DNA of 64,000 nucleotides from Letharia columbiana (GCF_014066305.1 NW_023501122.1:89203-153202), one strand, 5' to 3'. Positions 9,757 through 21,085 are shown, counted from the stretch's first letter. The notes: generated by a model not told the origin, from the sequence alone. Program-made: numbers and translations.

Positions 9757-11562
9757 TCAAGACATGGCGAACTTACTCCTCGCCCTCAGACTGGCGCCTT
9801 TGTAGTAGAGGGTGAACATGCCGAAGATGCCCATGATGCTCAGCCCCGCCAGCAGCGAGACGCCCCTGTCGACGCCGAGGTTGACGAAGAGCGGGCGCGC
9901 GAACAGGATGCTGCCGCACGCCAGGGCGGAGCGGAAGAGGTCGTTGGCGGCGAAGAGGGAGGCGGCGTACTGCGGGTACGACAGCGGCACGTAGACGAAG
10001 ACGCACTGGAAGATGATGAAGCTGGAGCCGCCGTAGACGACGATGCCGATGACGCTGGCGATCCAGGGCAGGTCGGGCCGCGCGGTCCAGGCGAAGATGA
10101 AGAGGCCCGCGGGCGGGAGGAAGGAGGCGGCGAGGGCGGGCACGAGGCGGTGCTCCTGCGCGCGGAGCCCGTGCGCGAGGATGTCGGGCACGAGGTAGAA
10201 GTACAGGTAGGCGATGTAGGCGAGGGCGCCGAGCGCGCAGGCGACGAGGATGCAGGAGAAGAGGACGCCGACGGTGCCGAGGGTGAAGTGGTAGAAGGGC
10301 GGGTAGACGAGCGGGAAGACCTCGAAGAAGGAGTAGTAGATTCCGTACACGAGGGCTGTGTAGAGGTTGACGAAGGCCATGGCCGGGTCTTTGATGGTGA
10401 TTTCCAAGGGCTTGATCAAAGCGGATATGATCACTTTCGACGGCTTGATGTTCCTTTGGTCGATTTCTGATTGCGAGCGCAGTCGGCTGTCGCCCGTTAG
10501 TGCGCGGAGGCGTTTCGCGCGGCGGAGGAGGATATTCGGGGTGGAGGTCTCGGGGACCAGAAGGAACATGAGGACAAAGACGGGGCCGGCGACCCAGAGG
10601 ATTTCCCAGAGCGACCAGCGCCAGCCTTTTGCCATGACTGCAAAGCCGGACAAGAGGGGTCCGAGAGAGGGACCGCAGTAGGCAGCGGAGACCCAGAGGG
10701 TGAGGGCATAGGGGAGCTTGACGAGGGAATACATGTCTTGCATCGTGGCGCCGCCGTTGGCGAGGCAAGGGCTACCGAAGAACCCTTGAAGGAAACGGAG
10801 TACGAGGAGGCCAGCGAAGTTTTGGACTAAAGCCGTTGGGATGGAGAGGATGACAAAGATGAACATTGTGACGGCGTAGACTGGACTTCGACCGACGACT
10901 GGGATTTCACTGAGGGGCGCAAAAATCAGTGGTCCTAGGCCGTAAGCGAGGACGTAGAGGGAGAGAGGAAGTGAAGCGTCGGTTGGAGAGACGCCGAATT
11001 CTTTAATGACACCGGCTTCGCCGGAGGTGTAGATGGCGGAGCCGGTGTAAACGGCGAATGTGTAGGCGCAGATGAGCATGGCGACAAAGCCGCGCTTGCC
11101 ATTGGACCAATTCTGGGGGTTTGCTGCATCGTCTGTCGTGTACCAGTCGACTAGGATATTGCCGTCGGATGTTTTTTGAGGGGCTATGGCCAGTGACTTT
11201 GTGCGCTCAACTTGCAGCTCTGCTTCAATCTCTAGACGTTCTTCGGTGTAAGGTTTCGTACTTTCTCTGGTCCTGATGTGCGTTAATGCAGTCGGTGCCT
11301 CGATATCAGCGGACCTGATGCTGCGGGTTGTGACACGATGTTGGAGCTCTGGGAAGTCTTCCACTCCTTTGGCACTCTTTTCGCCTTGCTCTGAATCCGA
11401 CCGTGATGAGGCAATATTCTTTGAATCGGCTGCGTTGAGTATGGTTCTGTAGGATTCTGGGAGTTGGAAGCCAGGAATTTCTTCCGGGTATTTAAGGACC
11501 TTGTTCTTGGTGAGGAAGCGAAGGAGCTGCCCAATGGGCGCCTCGCGAATTAAATCAGACAT
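9757..11562 (-). CDS. MFS transporter, DHA1 (drug:H+ antiporter-1) family
   Basis: Plasma-membrane proton-coupled exporter, 601 aa, single exon. The N-terminus (MSDLIREAPIGQLLRFLTKNK) and the phrase DDAANPQNWSNGKR just before the first membrane segment are hallmarks of the fungal CaMDR1/FLU1/TPO1-like DHA1 proteins, which export xenobiotics, polyamines or small metabolites. About 12 hydrophobic segments follow from residue 150. The motif-A-like loop after TM2 (LGPLIFAPLSEIPVVGRSPVY) and the motif-C region in TM5 are present, with a central cytosolic loop at about 345-385. The C-terminus ends in LRARSKFA, as in the family. It converges on the ATP-grasp gene. Export of a mycosporine is a possible role suggested only by position; drug or polyamine efflux is the default reading. 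Confidence 0.9.
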   Translation of the reverse strand: MSDLIREAPIGQLLRFLTKNKVLKYPEEIPGFQLPESYRTILNAADSKNIASSRSDSEQGEKSAKGVEDFPELQHRVTTRSIRSADIEAPTALTHIRTRESTKPYTEERLEIEAELQVERTKSLAIAPQKTSDGNILVDWYTTDDAANPQNWSNGKRGFVAMLICAYTFAVYTGSAIYTSGEAGVIKEFGVSPTDASLPLSLYVLAYGLGPLIFAPLSEIPVVGRSPVYAVTMFIFVILSIPTALVQNFAGLLVLRFLQGFFGSPCLANGGATMQDMYSLVKLPYALTLWVSAAYCGPSLGPLLSGFAVMAKGWRWSLWEILWVAGPVFVLMFLLVPETSTPNILLRRAKRLRALTGDSRLRSQSEIDQRNIKPSKVIISALIKPLEITIKDPAMAFVNLYTALVYGIYYSFFEVFPLVYPPFYHFTLGTVGVLFSCILVACALGALAYIAYLYFYLVPDILAHGLRAQEHRLVPALAASFLPPAGLFIFAWTARPDLPWIASVIGIVVYGGSSFIIFQCVFVYVPLSYPQYAASLFAANDLFRSALACGSILFARPLFVNLGVDRGVSLLAGLSIMGIFGMFTLYYKGASLRARSKFAMS

Positions 11563-12235
11563 GCCACAAAAGCTCTGTGGCTATGGTTTAGAAAGGAAAG
11601 GTAGGAAAGTGGAAAGTGCTGGCAAAGGGTTGTTGATATACAAGGGAGAGATATCAGACACTCCCAATCACTGAGGTCAGATTAGGGGTAGAGTACCGAA
11701 TAAGAGAGACGCCGATGGAGTGAAGAACAACAGGAGCTGGAAGACGACAAGGACTCTTAAATAGAAAAGAAAGTCGGTCTGGCTGAGATTAGTATTCATT
11801 TTTAGTATTTTCAGCTGCCCGGTTGCTTGATAATAATGAAGAGCAGTCAGCAATAATTGTGACTTTGCGTGTTGGAGATTCTTGTTGATTGAATAATACA
11901 GTAATACTCTATCCATGCGCAAAAGCCGACTCGTAACTTTAAAGCCGATAATGGCGTGAACGTTGCACCAACTTTACTGTAGAAATCAGAATGCTGATTT
12001 CCAAGCAACGGTCGGGATGCAAAGCGGTGAGATGATGTCCCGATTGCGAGTATGATTCAAAGCCGTCAGCGGCATTTCGCCAGACTTTGCTTCATATTGG
12101 CACACTCAAATACTTGCAACTTCTGTTAGAACTGATAATTTGGTAAAGCGAGAAGTGTCGAGAAAGAGCACACTCCGTAAGCAGACTGTGGTTCTCTTTC
12201 TTCTTGACGTTGTACCTTACTGTTAGCATTGGCCT

Positions 12236-12545
12236 TGACTTTAGGCGTCTTGGCGTCTTGGCGTCTTGGCGTCATTGCCATTGGCATCTGAACGAGGGAG
12301 AATCTGCCATTGTTCCCGCTTTGATTAGGGTCCCGGCCTCTGACTGTGATGAAACGCGAAAGAATCTGTCCATTCACCAGTAGTAATTAGCGACGAACGA
12401 GCTAAATGCATAGCACCATTACAAAGAGGGGAGCTCCCTGACCACGCTCAGTCAAAGTCACCATCAAATCAGCGAGCTTCCTGAGGAGTCATAACATAAT
12501 ATACCTGACCTAGCCTACTACTTTCCCACCCCGCCACCAACGCTG
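12236..12545. repeat. Diverged repeat, copy A (paired with 14715-14910)
   Basis: Begins with a perfect 10-bp-step run (ggcgtcttgg repeated at 12245-12275) and continues into gcgagcttcctgaggagtc and a CCTAGCCTACTAC-like stretch. The same order (cttggcgtctt, gagc-t-ctgacca, agcgagc-tcctga, gtcataaca, cctaggctactac) recurs upstream of sec72, pointing to an old partial duplication. Confidence 0.65.
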
Positions 12546-14714
12546 ACAAGCAGAGCCTAGAACAGAAGCAACCACGGGCAACATTCCAGCCCAGTTCCAT
12601 AGGAGCTCTGGTCCTAGATGGCAAAGACCACGCAAAGAGAGATGTTAAAAATGCTCCACTGGGTAAGCGCAAGCTATCTTCCCACCCATTCAACATCCCA
12701 GAGTAGAAAGTCCTCGGTGACGACAATAAGCACCCCAAAACCACCCAGGTAATCGAAGATGACAGCTTCGGTCCCACAACCTGCCAAACTTCCGAGAAGC
12801 CACGAAAGATGCGTGGAATCACCCATCTGCAACTGGTTCGACAAACCCTTCAAGCTCTTTTACGAATATCGAAAAAAACGCCGGTTTGCGCCTCGGAGTA
12901 ACCACCAACAACTTCGGTTGCAGGCCCAATACCGACGTATCTTTGGGAGAACAATGCGAAGACAGAAGGCTTTTGCGAGACTCCACAGGCTGTTCCCCAC
13001 ATCCAGTCACACCAGCAGAAACCCGTGGATGATACGAAGGATTCGGGGAAGCGGCCGAGGTATTGGGACTGCCGGCTTAGCGGCTGTAGAGTACATGATT
13101 TTGTGCTGGGAGGAATCTTGAGCCCTGTTGTGACAACAAAAGTATCTTTGCAAATATGCCTTGCTATAGCATTGTAAATAATCACCAAGTGAGGTCCACA
13201 GACAGGGATGATCATCGACCGCGCAACTGGTATCTGACCAGTCGGATAGCATGGAAGAGCGGTATTGCCCTTGTCTGGATTGTTGAATTTCGGCTATTGT
13301 ATACCTTACGTTTACTGATTGTTCTGTGGAGACAGTTTCCTCCGCGGCTATTTGTGGTCCACCCATTTTTCCCGGTATCTTGGTGGAGCTCCTGGTGTTA
13401 TAGCCTCTGATCCTGTATAGAGTGAGCAATGACAGCTAATACCGATAGTTCATACATTGACGATTATATTTTGGTATGATGGCTTTGTGCAGGATTGGCT
13501 TTTGTACTTGTCTCATCTGCTCCTCGGTAATATACCTTCTTACCAGTTTCACAGAGGACCACCCATTCCTACTCCGCAGACTCTCGACTCCTGATCTCCA
13601 ATGAGAGCTTCCCGGTTCCCGCACAGTCCTGGGCTTCCTCGTGTTCGAAGCGCCCTCGAAAATCCAAGCAAGATAGACCGACTATGTTGTGCTAATAGTG
13701 TCTTTGGAAGAGTTCGCAAGCTCTCGCGATGCCTACAAGCCGAGTCCGAAGCGTGGCGCAAAGCGCTCGGACGAATGGTTGTATCGAAAGCGCGGAACTC
13801 GTTCGCCGAAGCTCGGCCTGCGGTTCATCCAGCTATTCGTCTTCTGATTGCCCAAACCATGGCTATGGGTAAACGTGGCAAGAGCGCCAGGCTCGATTCG
13901 AACAGGGAAGCACAGAGTATGGCTCTAGTGTACCACCCGATTCACGCTGCTAACAGCCTTGCAGATCTGCGCGTCGAATGGCGAGATGCGAAGAATGGGA
14001 TGGAGTTCGCGTGCTTGACGATTTCCAAGCTTTTCCGCGGTGGACTTCGGGGTTGCCCTCTACGCTGAATGGGATGCTGTAGGGCCGAAATTGAGGAAAT
14101 GGGAGGATGCGCAGTTGGGGATTTCGGCCAACATACTCTTTCCACTGGAATGGGTGATGGATGATGGTGAGGAGGACCGTGTGAGGGTATCCCGGATACA
14201 TCAGGCCTTGGTTCGTGAGGAGAAAAGGGAAGTTTGGGAGCTGGGATGGCATGGCTGCCTAGAATCTGGATCTGAATCCGTTTTGGTATTTTTTTTCCTT
14301 ACCTCCGTTTGACTTTTCCTTGTCTGCTGCCTGCATCTGCTTTAGGCTTGGCGGCATCGTGATTGCTGTAGCTACCAGCTAAGATTCATACATCTTTATG
14401 AGGGCCTGCTAGCTATCAAAATTTGTCAACCCGATAGCCTGGTATCTGACCAATGAGTAAGAAACACGCAGCAGAAATCGTAGCTTTTGATTGGAAGACG
14501 CGCCGACGAGAAAATATGCATATGAAGGTTTTCGATAAAAGTCAATTAAACGAATACGATGCACAGCTTGCTTTCTTCTTTGGAACTCGTTTGCTTTGAA
14601 ATTGAGCGCTTTCAATAGAGAACGTGTAAAGGCTCTCGTAGACAAAGAGGAAGTCCGACAAGGTATGTATGGAATTTTGCTCGTCCACGAGATTGTCATC
14701 AGCCTTACGAGTAC

Positions 14715-14910
14715 GCTAGTGTGTCTTGGCGTCTTAGCGTCAGCAGCGGCAACTGAACATTTGGCCAGACCGAAAACAGAGAGAGAGAGCTTACTGACCA
14801 CTCACCCCCAAAGCTACCTTAGCCTCACCAGTTCAGCGAGCCTCCTGAACAGTCATAACACAAGCTACCGCACCTAACCTAGGCTACTACCTTCTCGCGC
14901 CACTGACAAC
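14715..14910. repeat. Diverged repeat, copy B, just upstream of sec72
   Basis: Colinear with copy A at 12236-12545, shorter because of indels. It ends about 90 bp before the Sec72 start and therefore overlaps the likely promoter/leader of that gene. Confidence 0.65.
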
Positions 14911-14998
14911 ACTCGTCCCCCAACAGCGTCACATCTCTGCGCAAAGCGACCTCCGCTCCGCCCAAGAGCTCCTCCAACCCAACCAACCATTTCTCACA

Positions 14999-15613
14999 AT
15001 GGACGAAACCTTCACCCTCCTCCCCATCCAAATGGACCCGGCAAGCAAATCCCTCTCCTCCCCGACCCGCACCCTCGACCCGGACCTCACAGCCCTCAAC
15101 GCCCTCCACCGCGCCATCCTCGCCCTCCCCAACCAAATCCCCCCACCCCCCACAAACGTCAACCCGAAGCGCTCCGCCCAGGTGCAGAAGATGCGCGACC
15201 AGGGCAACGCCTCGCTCCGGACGGGCAAATCCTCGCCGCCCTCGGCCGCCCAGGCGCAGGAGGCGATCAAGCTGTACACGTACGGCATCGAGATGGCGAC
15301 GGGGCGGCCCGGGTGGGAGCCGAGCGCGCTGGTGAAGGAGGAGGCGGGCGTGCTGTTTGCGAACCGCGCGCAGGCGTACATGGCGGCGCGGATGTGGCCC
15401 GAGGGGGCGGCGGACGCGGAGACGAGCGTGGAGTTGAAGCGGGCGGGGAACGGGAAGGCGTGGTGGAGGCGGGGGAGGTGTCTTTGCGAGATGGGCCGGT
15501 GGGAGGAGGCGGGGAGGTGGGTGCGCGGTGGGTTGGAGGTGGAGGGGAATGAGCAGGATTTGTCGGGGCTGGCGAAGGAGATTGCGGGTCATTTGGATAA
15601 GAGCGGGATATGA
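14999..15613 (+). CDS. sec72: Sec72-like TPR subunit of the ER post-translational translocon
   Basis: Cytosolic TPR subunit of the Sec62/Sec63 complex, which serves post-translational protein import into the ER. Single exon, 204 aa, the usual length of filamentous-fungal Sec72. The N-terminus (DETFTLLPIQMDP) and the phrase VNPKRSAQVQKMRDQGN are characteristic of this family. Residues 58-190 form about three TPR helix pairs, with the conserved LFANRAQAYMA and AWWRRGRCLCEMGRWEEA helices. There is no signal peptide or membrane segment, as expected for a peripheral subunit docking on Sec71/Sec63. The coding sequence is conspicuously GC-rich. The start ATG follows a purine-poor leader directly after the diverged repeat. 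Confidence 0.9.
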   Translation: MDETFTLLPIQMDPASKSLSSPTRTLDPDLTALNALHRAILALPNQIPPPPTNVNPKRSAQVQKMRDQGNASLRTGKSSPPSAAQAQEAIKLYTYGIEMATGRPGWEPSALVKEEAGVLFANRAQAYMAARMWPEGAADAETSVELKRAGNGKAWWRRGRCLCEMGRWEEAGRWVRGGLEVEGNEQDLSGLAKEIAGHLDKSGI

Positions 15614-15884
15614 GGAGATGGGTTGGGGGGGAGTGAGGGAGGGAGGGAGTGGGGAGGGGGGTGTGGTCGCTTTGAACGGTTTGCGATATGTTGCATTGCG
15701 AAGGAGTTGAAGATGGTTATCGAAAGAAGGATGTAACGGTATGTTTTGAATTCTGGCTGGATCTCCGCCTCCTGCCCAGAACAAGTCCTAGGGCTGCAAA
15801 ATACATATCAGTCTCATGATTGCTCTGATAGATCATCAATCATCATTCATGAATCCCAAACGCCTCTCCTTCTTGATCGGTGAC

Positions 15885-16781
15885 CTAATTCGAATCCAGC
15901 ACCACAACCTCCGCCTCCCCTTCCCCAATCGACTCGACCTGAAGCTCATCCCCAGCATTCACTTTCTCCACGAAAGCCCCATCCCCCTCCTCCAGCACCG
16001 TCTCCCCGTCCACTCTGATCCTCGCGCCTATCCTCCGCATCGGCAGGTGCAGGTAAACCTTACGACCGGACTCCGACACGACCGCCTTCTCCCCTCCAAC
16101 CGTCCACGACGCAGAAGCTCCTCGGGCGATGATACTCGCCCCCATCAGGAAATCAGCATGGATCGGAATCGTGCCCTCAGTCACCGGCACCGCATCCTTT
16201 TCCTCCCGACCCGTAGCCTTCGGCCCGGCTCTCAACGGCGAGATGATCGTCACGAACCCGTTCCGCTTCGACTCCTCGGAAAACGTGCTCGTGTGGTACG
16301 TCGGCGGCAAGCCGCGCTTCCAGGGCAGCGCCCAGATCTGCAGGAAATGCACCTCCTCGCTCGCGTGCTCGTTCTGCTCCGAGTGCGCGATGCCCGTGCC
16401 CCCGGTCGTGAACTGCACGTCGCCCCGCTTCATGCGGTAGAAGTCGTGCTTGCTCACGTCCCCGAGCCCTCGCGCGTCCTTCGGCTTCACCGTCGAGTCC
16501 CGGTGCGTGAGCTCGCCGGAGAGGATGTACGAGAAGATCTCGGCGTCGCGGTGGGGGTGCGTGGGGAAGCCGTTGGAGGGCGCCACGCGATCTTCGTTGA
16601 GGACGCGCAGGGCGCCGAATTGTTGGAAGGTTGGGTCGTGGTATTGGGCGAAGGAGAAGGTGTGGTAGCTGTTTAGCCAGCCGTGATTGGCATGGCCGCG
16701 GTCGGAGGAGCGACGGGGGGTTATCTTGGCGTGGGAGAGTTTGGACATGATTTTTGTTGCTGTCTTCGTTGCTGCGGACAT
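15885..16781 (-). CDS. Pirin-family bicupin protein
   Basis: Iron-binding bicupin, 298 aa from the ATG at 16781; a second in-frame ATG at 16748 is equally plausible. An upstream extension of the frame to 17015 looks like leader sequence. The N-terminal cupin shows the pirin signature (HGWLNSYHTFSFAQY) and the iron ligands: the two His in FPTHPHRD and the His/Glu in GGTGIAHSEQN. LQIWALPW and the downstream PTYH region are also typical. The C-terminal cupin is complete. Pirins are described as transcriptional cofactors in animals and quercetin 2,3-dioxygenases in bacteria; the role in this fungus is not deducible. It is convergent with sec72 (271 bp apart). Confidence 0.93.
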   Translation of the reverse strand: MSAATKTATKIMSKLSHAKITPRRSSDRGHANHGWLNSYHTFSFAQYHDPTFQQFGALRVLNEDRVAPSNGFPTHPHRDAEIFSYILSGELTHRDSTVKPKDARGLGDVSKHDFYRMKRGDVQFTTGGTGIAHSEQNEHASEEVHFLQIWALPWKRGLPPTYHTSTFSEESKRNGFVTIISPLRAGPKATGREEKDAVPVTEGTIPIHADFLMGASIIARGASASWTVGGEKAVVSESGRKVYLHLPMRRIGARIRVDGETVLEEGDGAFVEKVNAGDELQVESIGEGEAEVVVLDSN

Positions 16782-17366
16782 GAAAGAATAGTGGGTTTGA
16801 GTTCTAACAAAATAGATGTTTGGCTGCGATTGGACTTGAAAGGAGGGAATTGCTTTTTGATAAAAGAATATACAGCGTAGGGGTGAGAAAGACTCCCTTA
16901 TATACTTCAATTGAGAATCTAGCAGCTTCGAGGACTTACGAGTGGTCGAGTGGTTGAGTGCTTGCCTTGAAAAGTAATGCAGGTGCAAGTGAATCTGTAA
17001 GCCATGATCAATCATGACGCTAGCGAAGCAGACGAGCCAATCAGGCTAGCAGGAAACCTTCCAAAACCTTATTCACTCCGCAAAGTACTTGATCAATACA
17101 GCGTGTGAGTCCTGCAGTGCAATCTTTCTAAATGGGCTCAACATGGCTCATTAAGTTAGCTGAAGGAGCTCGAAGGACTTCTGGGAGGTAGAGGTTGTAG
17201 GCTTGCTGAAACGGGTGGACATATGTAAAGTATGTATGTGCAATGCTACTCATGCTCTTCTCCACCTTTTCACTGATGGCCTCCCGATGCTTTGCAGAGT
17301 GAACGCTGTGAGAACACAATCAGAACGCCACGAAATTCAATAAGTACAAGCTAAGCATTGGTAACC
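16782..17366. other. Intergenic, pirin promoter and 3' flank of the NIPA gene
   Basis: 585 bp, no gene supported. It includes the untranslated upstream part of the pirin open frame (to 17015). Confidence 0.5.
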
Positions 17367-19404
17367 CTATACATGCAATCGTTGCGGGGTATCATTTTCA
17401 TCCCTCTCGTTTGCTTTCCCCTTACTCCCTTCCCGATTCATACGAGAGGAATCACCCAAATTAGCAAAATCGGCACTGACGCTCTGTGATCTGATGGCAG
17501 TATGTGGACGCTCGCCGTCGACTTCTACCGCTTCCTCTGGCAACTGCGATGTCTTTAAAGGCGTAGAGCCAGTCTCTTCACCATTTGACGCTATAGTGGC
17601 TCTTTGGGATTTTGATTTGCGTAGCACTGATGGCCGTCTCCGGGTTGATGGAGATTCATGACCTCTTCGTAATTCGTCTGCAACCACGGCACTCAACGAA
17701 GATGACAATGGTGATACGTAGGGGCCTGGCGTCAATCGAGCCATGGATCGCCTTGAGAGTCTTGCAGGCCGCGTAGGCATTGACGGGCCGTTGGGCGTTG
17801 CTGGAGGGTGGGTTCGTTGTGCCTCGGACGGTAACAGTGGGGATGATATGGCACTGTCACCTAGTCGTGGTCTACTCAAGAGGGAGACGTTGCCAGTCGA
17901 TTGCCGGGGGTCCTCGAGTATGGGAGACTCCGATCCAGACATCCGCGATGATGCAGTTGATGTATGTGAAAGTAGTCTGGGTGGGGTTTGTGTCGATGAG
18001 GGTCGCCTGTTCACTAGCTGTTTGGACGATCGTCGTGATCCATCGGGTCCGTCAAGAACGAAGCTGACAGATGACTTCCTTCGCGTATGGTCCTCCTCGT
18101 CCTGGTATCTCTCCTCATCCACTAGTCCTATCGTGTTCTCTTCATCGTCAAGATCGTCCGTATCTTCTCCACTATCATTTCCTGCTCTTCCGCTTGTAAT
18201 CAGATACACTCCCAAGAATGTTAACGCACAGCCTCCGAAAAATTTACCAAACCGGCTAGCATCAGCTGCCTGAAAGTCTCGGTATAATACAGCGCTTCCG
18301 ATTATGACGGAAATCGTGAAGAGGACGAATTGTACAGGGATGACTTGGGTCGAATCGAACCTCTGTAGAGCACGATTAACGTATCGTATTTGGGCCAGTG
18401 CCGACACAACAAGTATGAAGACAAGGAGATATGTGATGGGGAAGGTCAGGGCGCGCCAGAGAGTATCCGATAGTAGCGATGCGACGCCTTTTGTGGACAA
18501 GGCCGTGTAGCCTCCTGTTATTCCTGTTAGCTCTGGTTCAATCGGGCGCTTCCAAGTCATAATCACCACAGAGGGCAACAAGACCCAGATCGATCAAGAT
18601 CGTCTTCTCCCCATATTTTCCACTCGCCCACATCAGCACGATGATGAGCGCTGCCGTTATCCCCAGGTACATCTCAAACTCCCATCGCGTTATTGCTGCC
18701 CAGACATCGTGTGGTCCCATCTTCGTCTCCGAATTCTTTGCGCTGAGTACAATCGTCACTGCACCACCTATGGCAATGACCACGCCCCAAAAGTCTCGCT
18801 GCCGAAAGCGTTCGTGAAGTAAAGATGGTGCTATGATGCAATTTGATACCAAGGCGACCACACCGAGAGGCGAGACGATGGACGCAGGAGCAAACCCATA
18901 GGCGATGAAGTTGCCAGCTTCGCCCGCAATCATCAAAACTATGCCGGCCCACCAGTAGGGGGACTTCAGGTATGTCTTCTTCTCTGCTTGAGGCTCTGGC
19001 TTTTCCGACTGCTTTACGGTAGACTCTGAAGAGCTGCGAGAGTGCGTAGATTCATTGTGCGCTCCTGGTACGTGTGTGTACTCCTGTGTAGGGTTCTGAC
19101 CGTTTGTAGGCTGTCCGTCCTCCAGTGGGGCGTTCAGGTTGGCTTTTATCCTGTCTTCTGCAATGTTGCTCTGCTGGGTCCCATAGCCCTTCTGACCATT
19201 TTTGGTGTGCCCTGTACTCCATGGCTTCTTTCGCTCTTCCTGCTCTCGAGCGAGTCGTATGTGGGCGTAGCGCTGGATATTGAGGGCGAAGGAGATGAGA
19301 ATGTTGCCAATGATGGCGGTGACGATGCCGATGAGGGAAGACCATTCCCGCAACTTGGAGCCAGTGTCACTGTCGTCAGAGACATTTAGATAGTTCCCCA
19401 ACAT
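17367..19404 (-). CDS. NIPA-type (DUF803) magnesium transporter-like membrane protein
   Basis: Multi-pass protein of 661 aa in two exons: 19404-18567 and 18514-17367. The 52-bp GTGATT...ACAG intron restores LCGGYTALSTKGVASLLS, a hallmark of NIPA proteins. Family members transport Mg2+ in animals. The first membrane helix (about 25-45) is followed by a long polar, Ser-rich cytosolic insertion (about 50-150) that is usual in filamentous-fungal members. The core helices come next (WAGIVLMIAGEAGNFIAYGF, SPLGVVALVSNCI and onward, about eight more). The C-terminal ~280 residues are disordered, rich in Ser/Arg/Pro with many potential phosphorylation sites. Transport specificity has not been shown for the fungal subfamily. 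Confidence 0.92.
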
Positions 19405-19983
19405 CGAGGCTGTCTAGGCGGAGCAGACTCCGTTGGAGGGGCCGTGGGAGAGACGCTGCTCGACGCCTGCTTGGGCGTACGCGTATGGCAACTCTAGCTG
19501 TTGGATGCACGATGACAAAGTCCGGATACAATCGGGCACCCCGCGTAAAATGTAAGTATCGGATATCATCAATAATGCAGAGAGACTTTCAGTATGATGT
19601 TTACAACCCTAGTTGGCGGCGGCGAAAAGCGTCACGTTGCGAAGATCTAATTACCGACCACCCAAATGCCAGAATTTCCGACGGCTACAAAGGGGAAGGA
19701 TCCTGGATGATAATCAAGTTCAACGGCTAGGTATCAAATTACATGTACCGGGCATCTCGACTATTGAGTCATACCGAAGCCCTCGAAGCAAGGTCACGGT
19801 ACATAAGCCTTTTCGCACTCGCAACGTCTTAAGGCCCCCGAACAATACACTCCCTACTACACTACGCTCGTGATCATTTGCATGGCCAGCTCTCATGGAC
19901 TCAATGTATTAATGTCTGAGGTCTCGTTCGAGAACAGGTTCAAAAGCTTGTGTTTTCAAAGTGGACATCTATGATCTCTGACT
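19405..19983. other. Intergenic between two minus-strand genes
   Basis: About 580 bp, the promoter side of the NIPA gene. Small open frames only; nothing recognisable. Confidence 0.5.
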
Positions 19984-21085
19984 TCATCGGCCATAGTCAC
20001 CCTCCGGGAAATCCACCCTGCCACTACTAGCATATCCACCATGGTCAAAATCCAATGCTAAATTATGTCTCGATAGACGTCCTCCATCCTGCACTGGCAA
20101 AGGCTTCAACCCTCCCACAAATTGGCTCTCATTGGAGTGGTGAGTCTCGTACCGAGAATTGTTGGCCGAATACTGAAAGGTTGGTTGGGACTGAGGTTGC
20201 TGCGAAGATTCATAGGGGTGTCCGCCGCCATAGTAGCTGGTGTCGACGGGCACGAACTCTAGCTCGGCAGGCGCAATATGTGGTTGTTGCAGATTCCAGG
20301 TGATTGGTCCACTTGGATGGGTTGGCTCTTCTGCGTTGGCGTGCGTAAATGGGGCTTCCTCTTCGTCTGAATGATTAAGCTGCATGTTCTCATGATTGTT
20401 GAGCTTGTCACTTGTGTCCGCTGAGAAATCTGGGTCTTCGAAGGGTAGATGCTCTTCATCTTGGATGGAATAATCAGGTAAAGAACCGTTCTTTCTGTAA
20501 TAGATTACACCGTAGATCGCGAAGGCAGCTGTAACGCCAAACAGCAGGCTAGGACCAGACATGAGCCATGTCGATTCGATTGCGAGGGTGCAGTGTCCCT
20601 ACCATATGATGACAGCCATTATCCATGCATCCTGACCCAGCTTGCACTTGCTCACAGGCCCCCATGCGAACTTCTCACACAAACTGTCCTTGCTGTTCCA
20701 ATCTTTTGCCGCATGAGATCCTTGTTCGACCCATGCTATCAGGGAGGCAAAGGCAGCGAGCCAGAGTATGGTGTAAACAATGTCGAGTACACCGTGGACG
20801 TAGGCATTGGAAAAGCGGCGTATCCGTTGGAAAACAGGGGAAGCCGTCTGGTAGAAGAGTGCAGGTATGCAGCACCAACACTGCAGAGGCATTAGCTTTT
20901 CGTCTTGCTGAGATGACTCCTTGCTAGTTGCTTACCAGAGCAAAGTAATACCAAATCCTCCCATCAAGTTTGCCTTCCTTGGTGAGGATAGCAATGGATA
21001 TGGCCCAGGCAACAAAGATGGCCAGGGCTTGAATGGCATGAAACCCGTTTTTCGCTCGCTGATAGTACTGTGCGAACCGGATCAT
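19984..21085 (-). CDS. MARVEL-like four-TM membrane protein with disordered C-tail
   Basis: 330 aa in three exons: 21085-20936, 20880-20603 and 20548-19984 (introns GTAAGC...CTGCAG and GTAGGG...CCTAG). Four hydrophobic segments are visible, at about 17-36, 46-62, 76-98 and 128-150. The last is restored only when exon 2 is joined to exon 3 (MAVIICLLFGVTAAF). The spacing, short basic N-terminus and Cys/Trp-containing outer loop match fungal MARVEL-like proteins. Such proteins sit in the plasma membrane or secretory pathway and organise membrane domains. The tail of about 170 residues is polar, Gln/His/Ser/Pro-rich and presumably cytosolic. Family assignment rests on topology rather than a strict motif. 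Confidence 0.8.

Larger units (their letters stand above)
11563..14998. other. 3.4-kb stretch without a supported gene
   Basis: Several open frames of 60-155 codons exist on both strands, but none shows a recognisable domain. A possible intron (gtaaac at 13870 to ctaac-agcc-ttgcag at 13964) suggests a relic or an unidentified short gene around 13.6-14.3 kb. The diverged duplication at its two ends is listed separately. Confidence 0.4.

Noticed and set aside
9773..10768. 331-codon Arg/Pro/His-rich minus-strand frame
   Set aside because: Shadow frame of the GC-rich MFS transporter gene; no domain and composition-driven.
14879..15784. 301-codon minus-strand frame opposite sec72
   Set aside because: Low-complexity Pro/Arg/Gly shadow of the GC-rich Sec72 coding region.
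15816..16676. 286-codon plus-strand frame opposite the pirin gene
   Set aside because: His/Arg/Pro-rich shadow with no recognisable domain.
16782..17015. N-terminal extension of the pirin frame
   Set aside because: No family similarity; pirins begin near the ATG at 16781 or 16748, so it is treated as leader.
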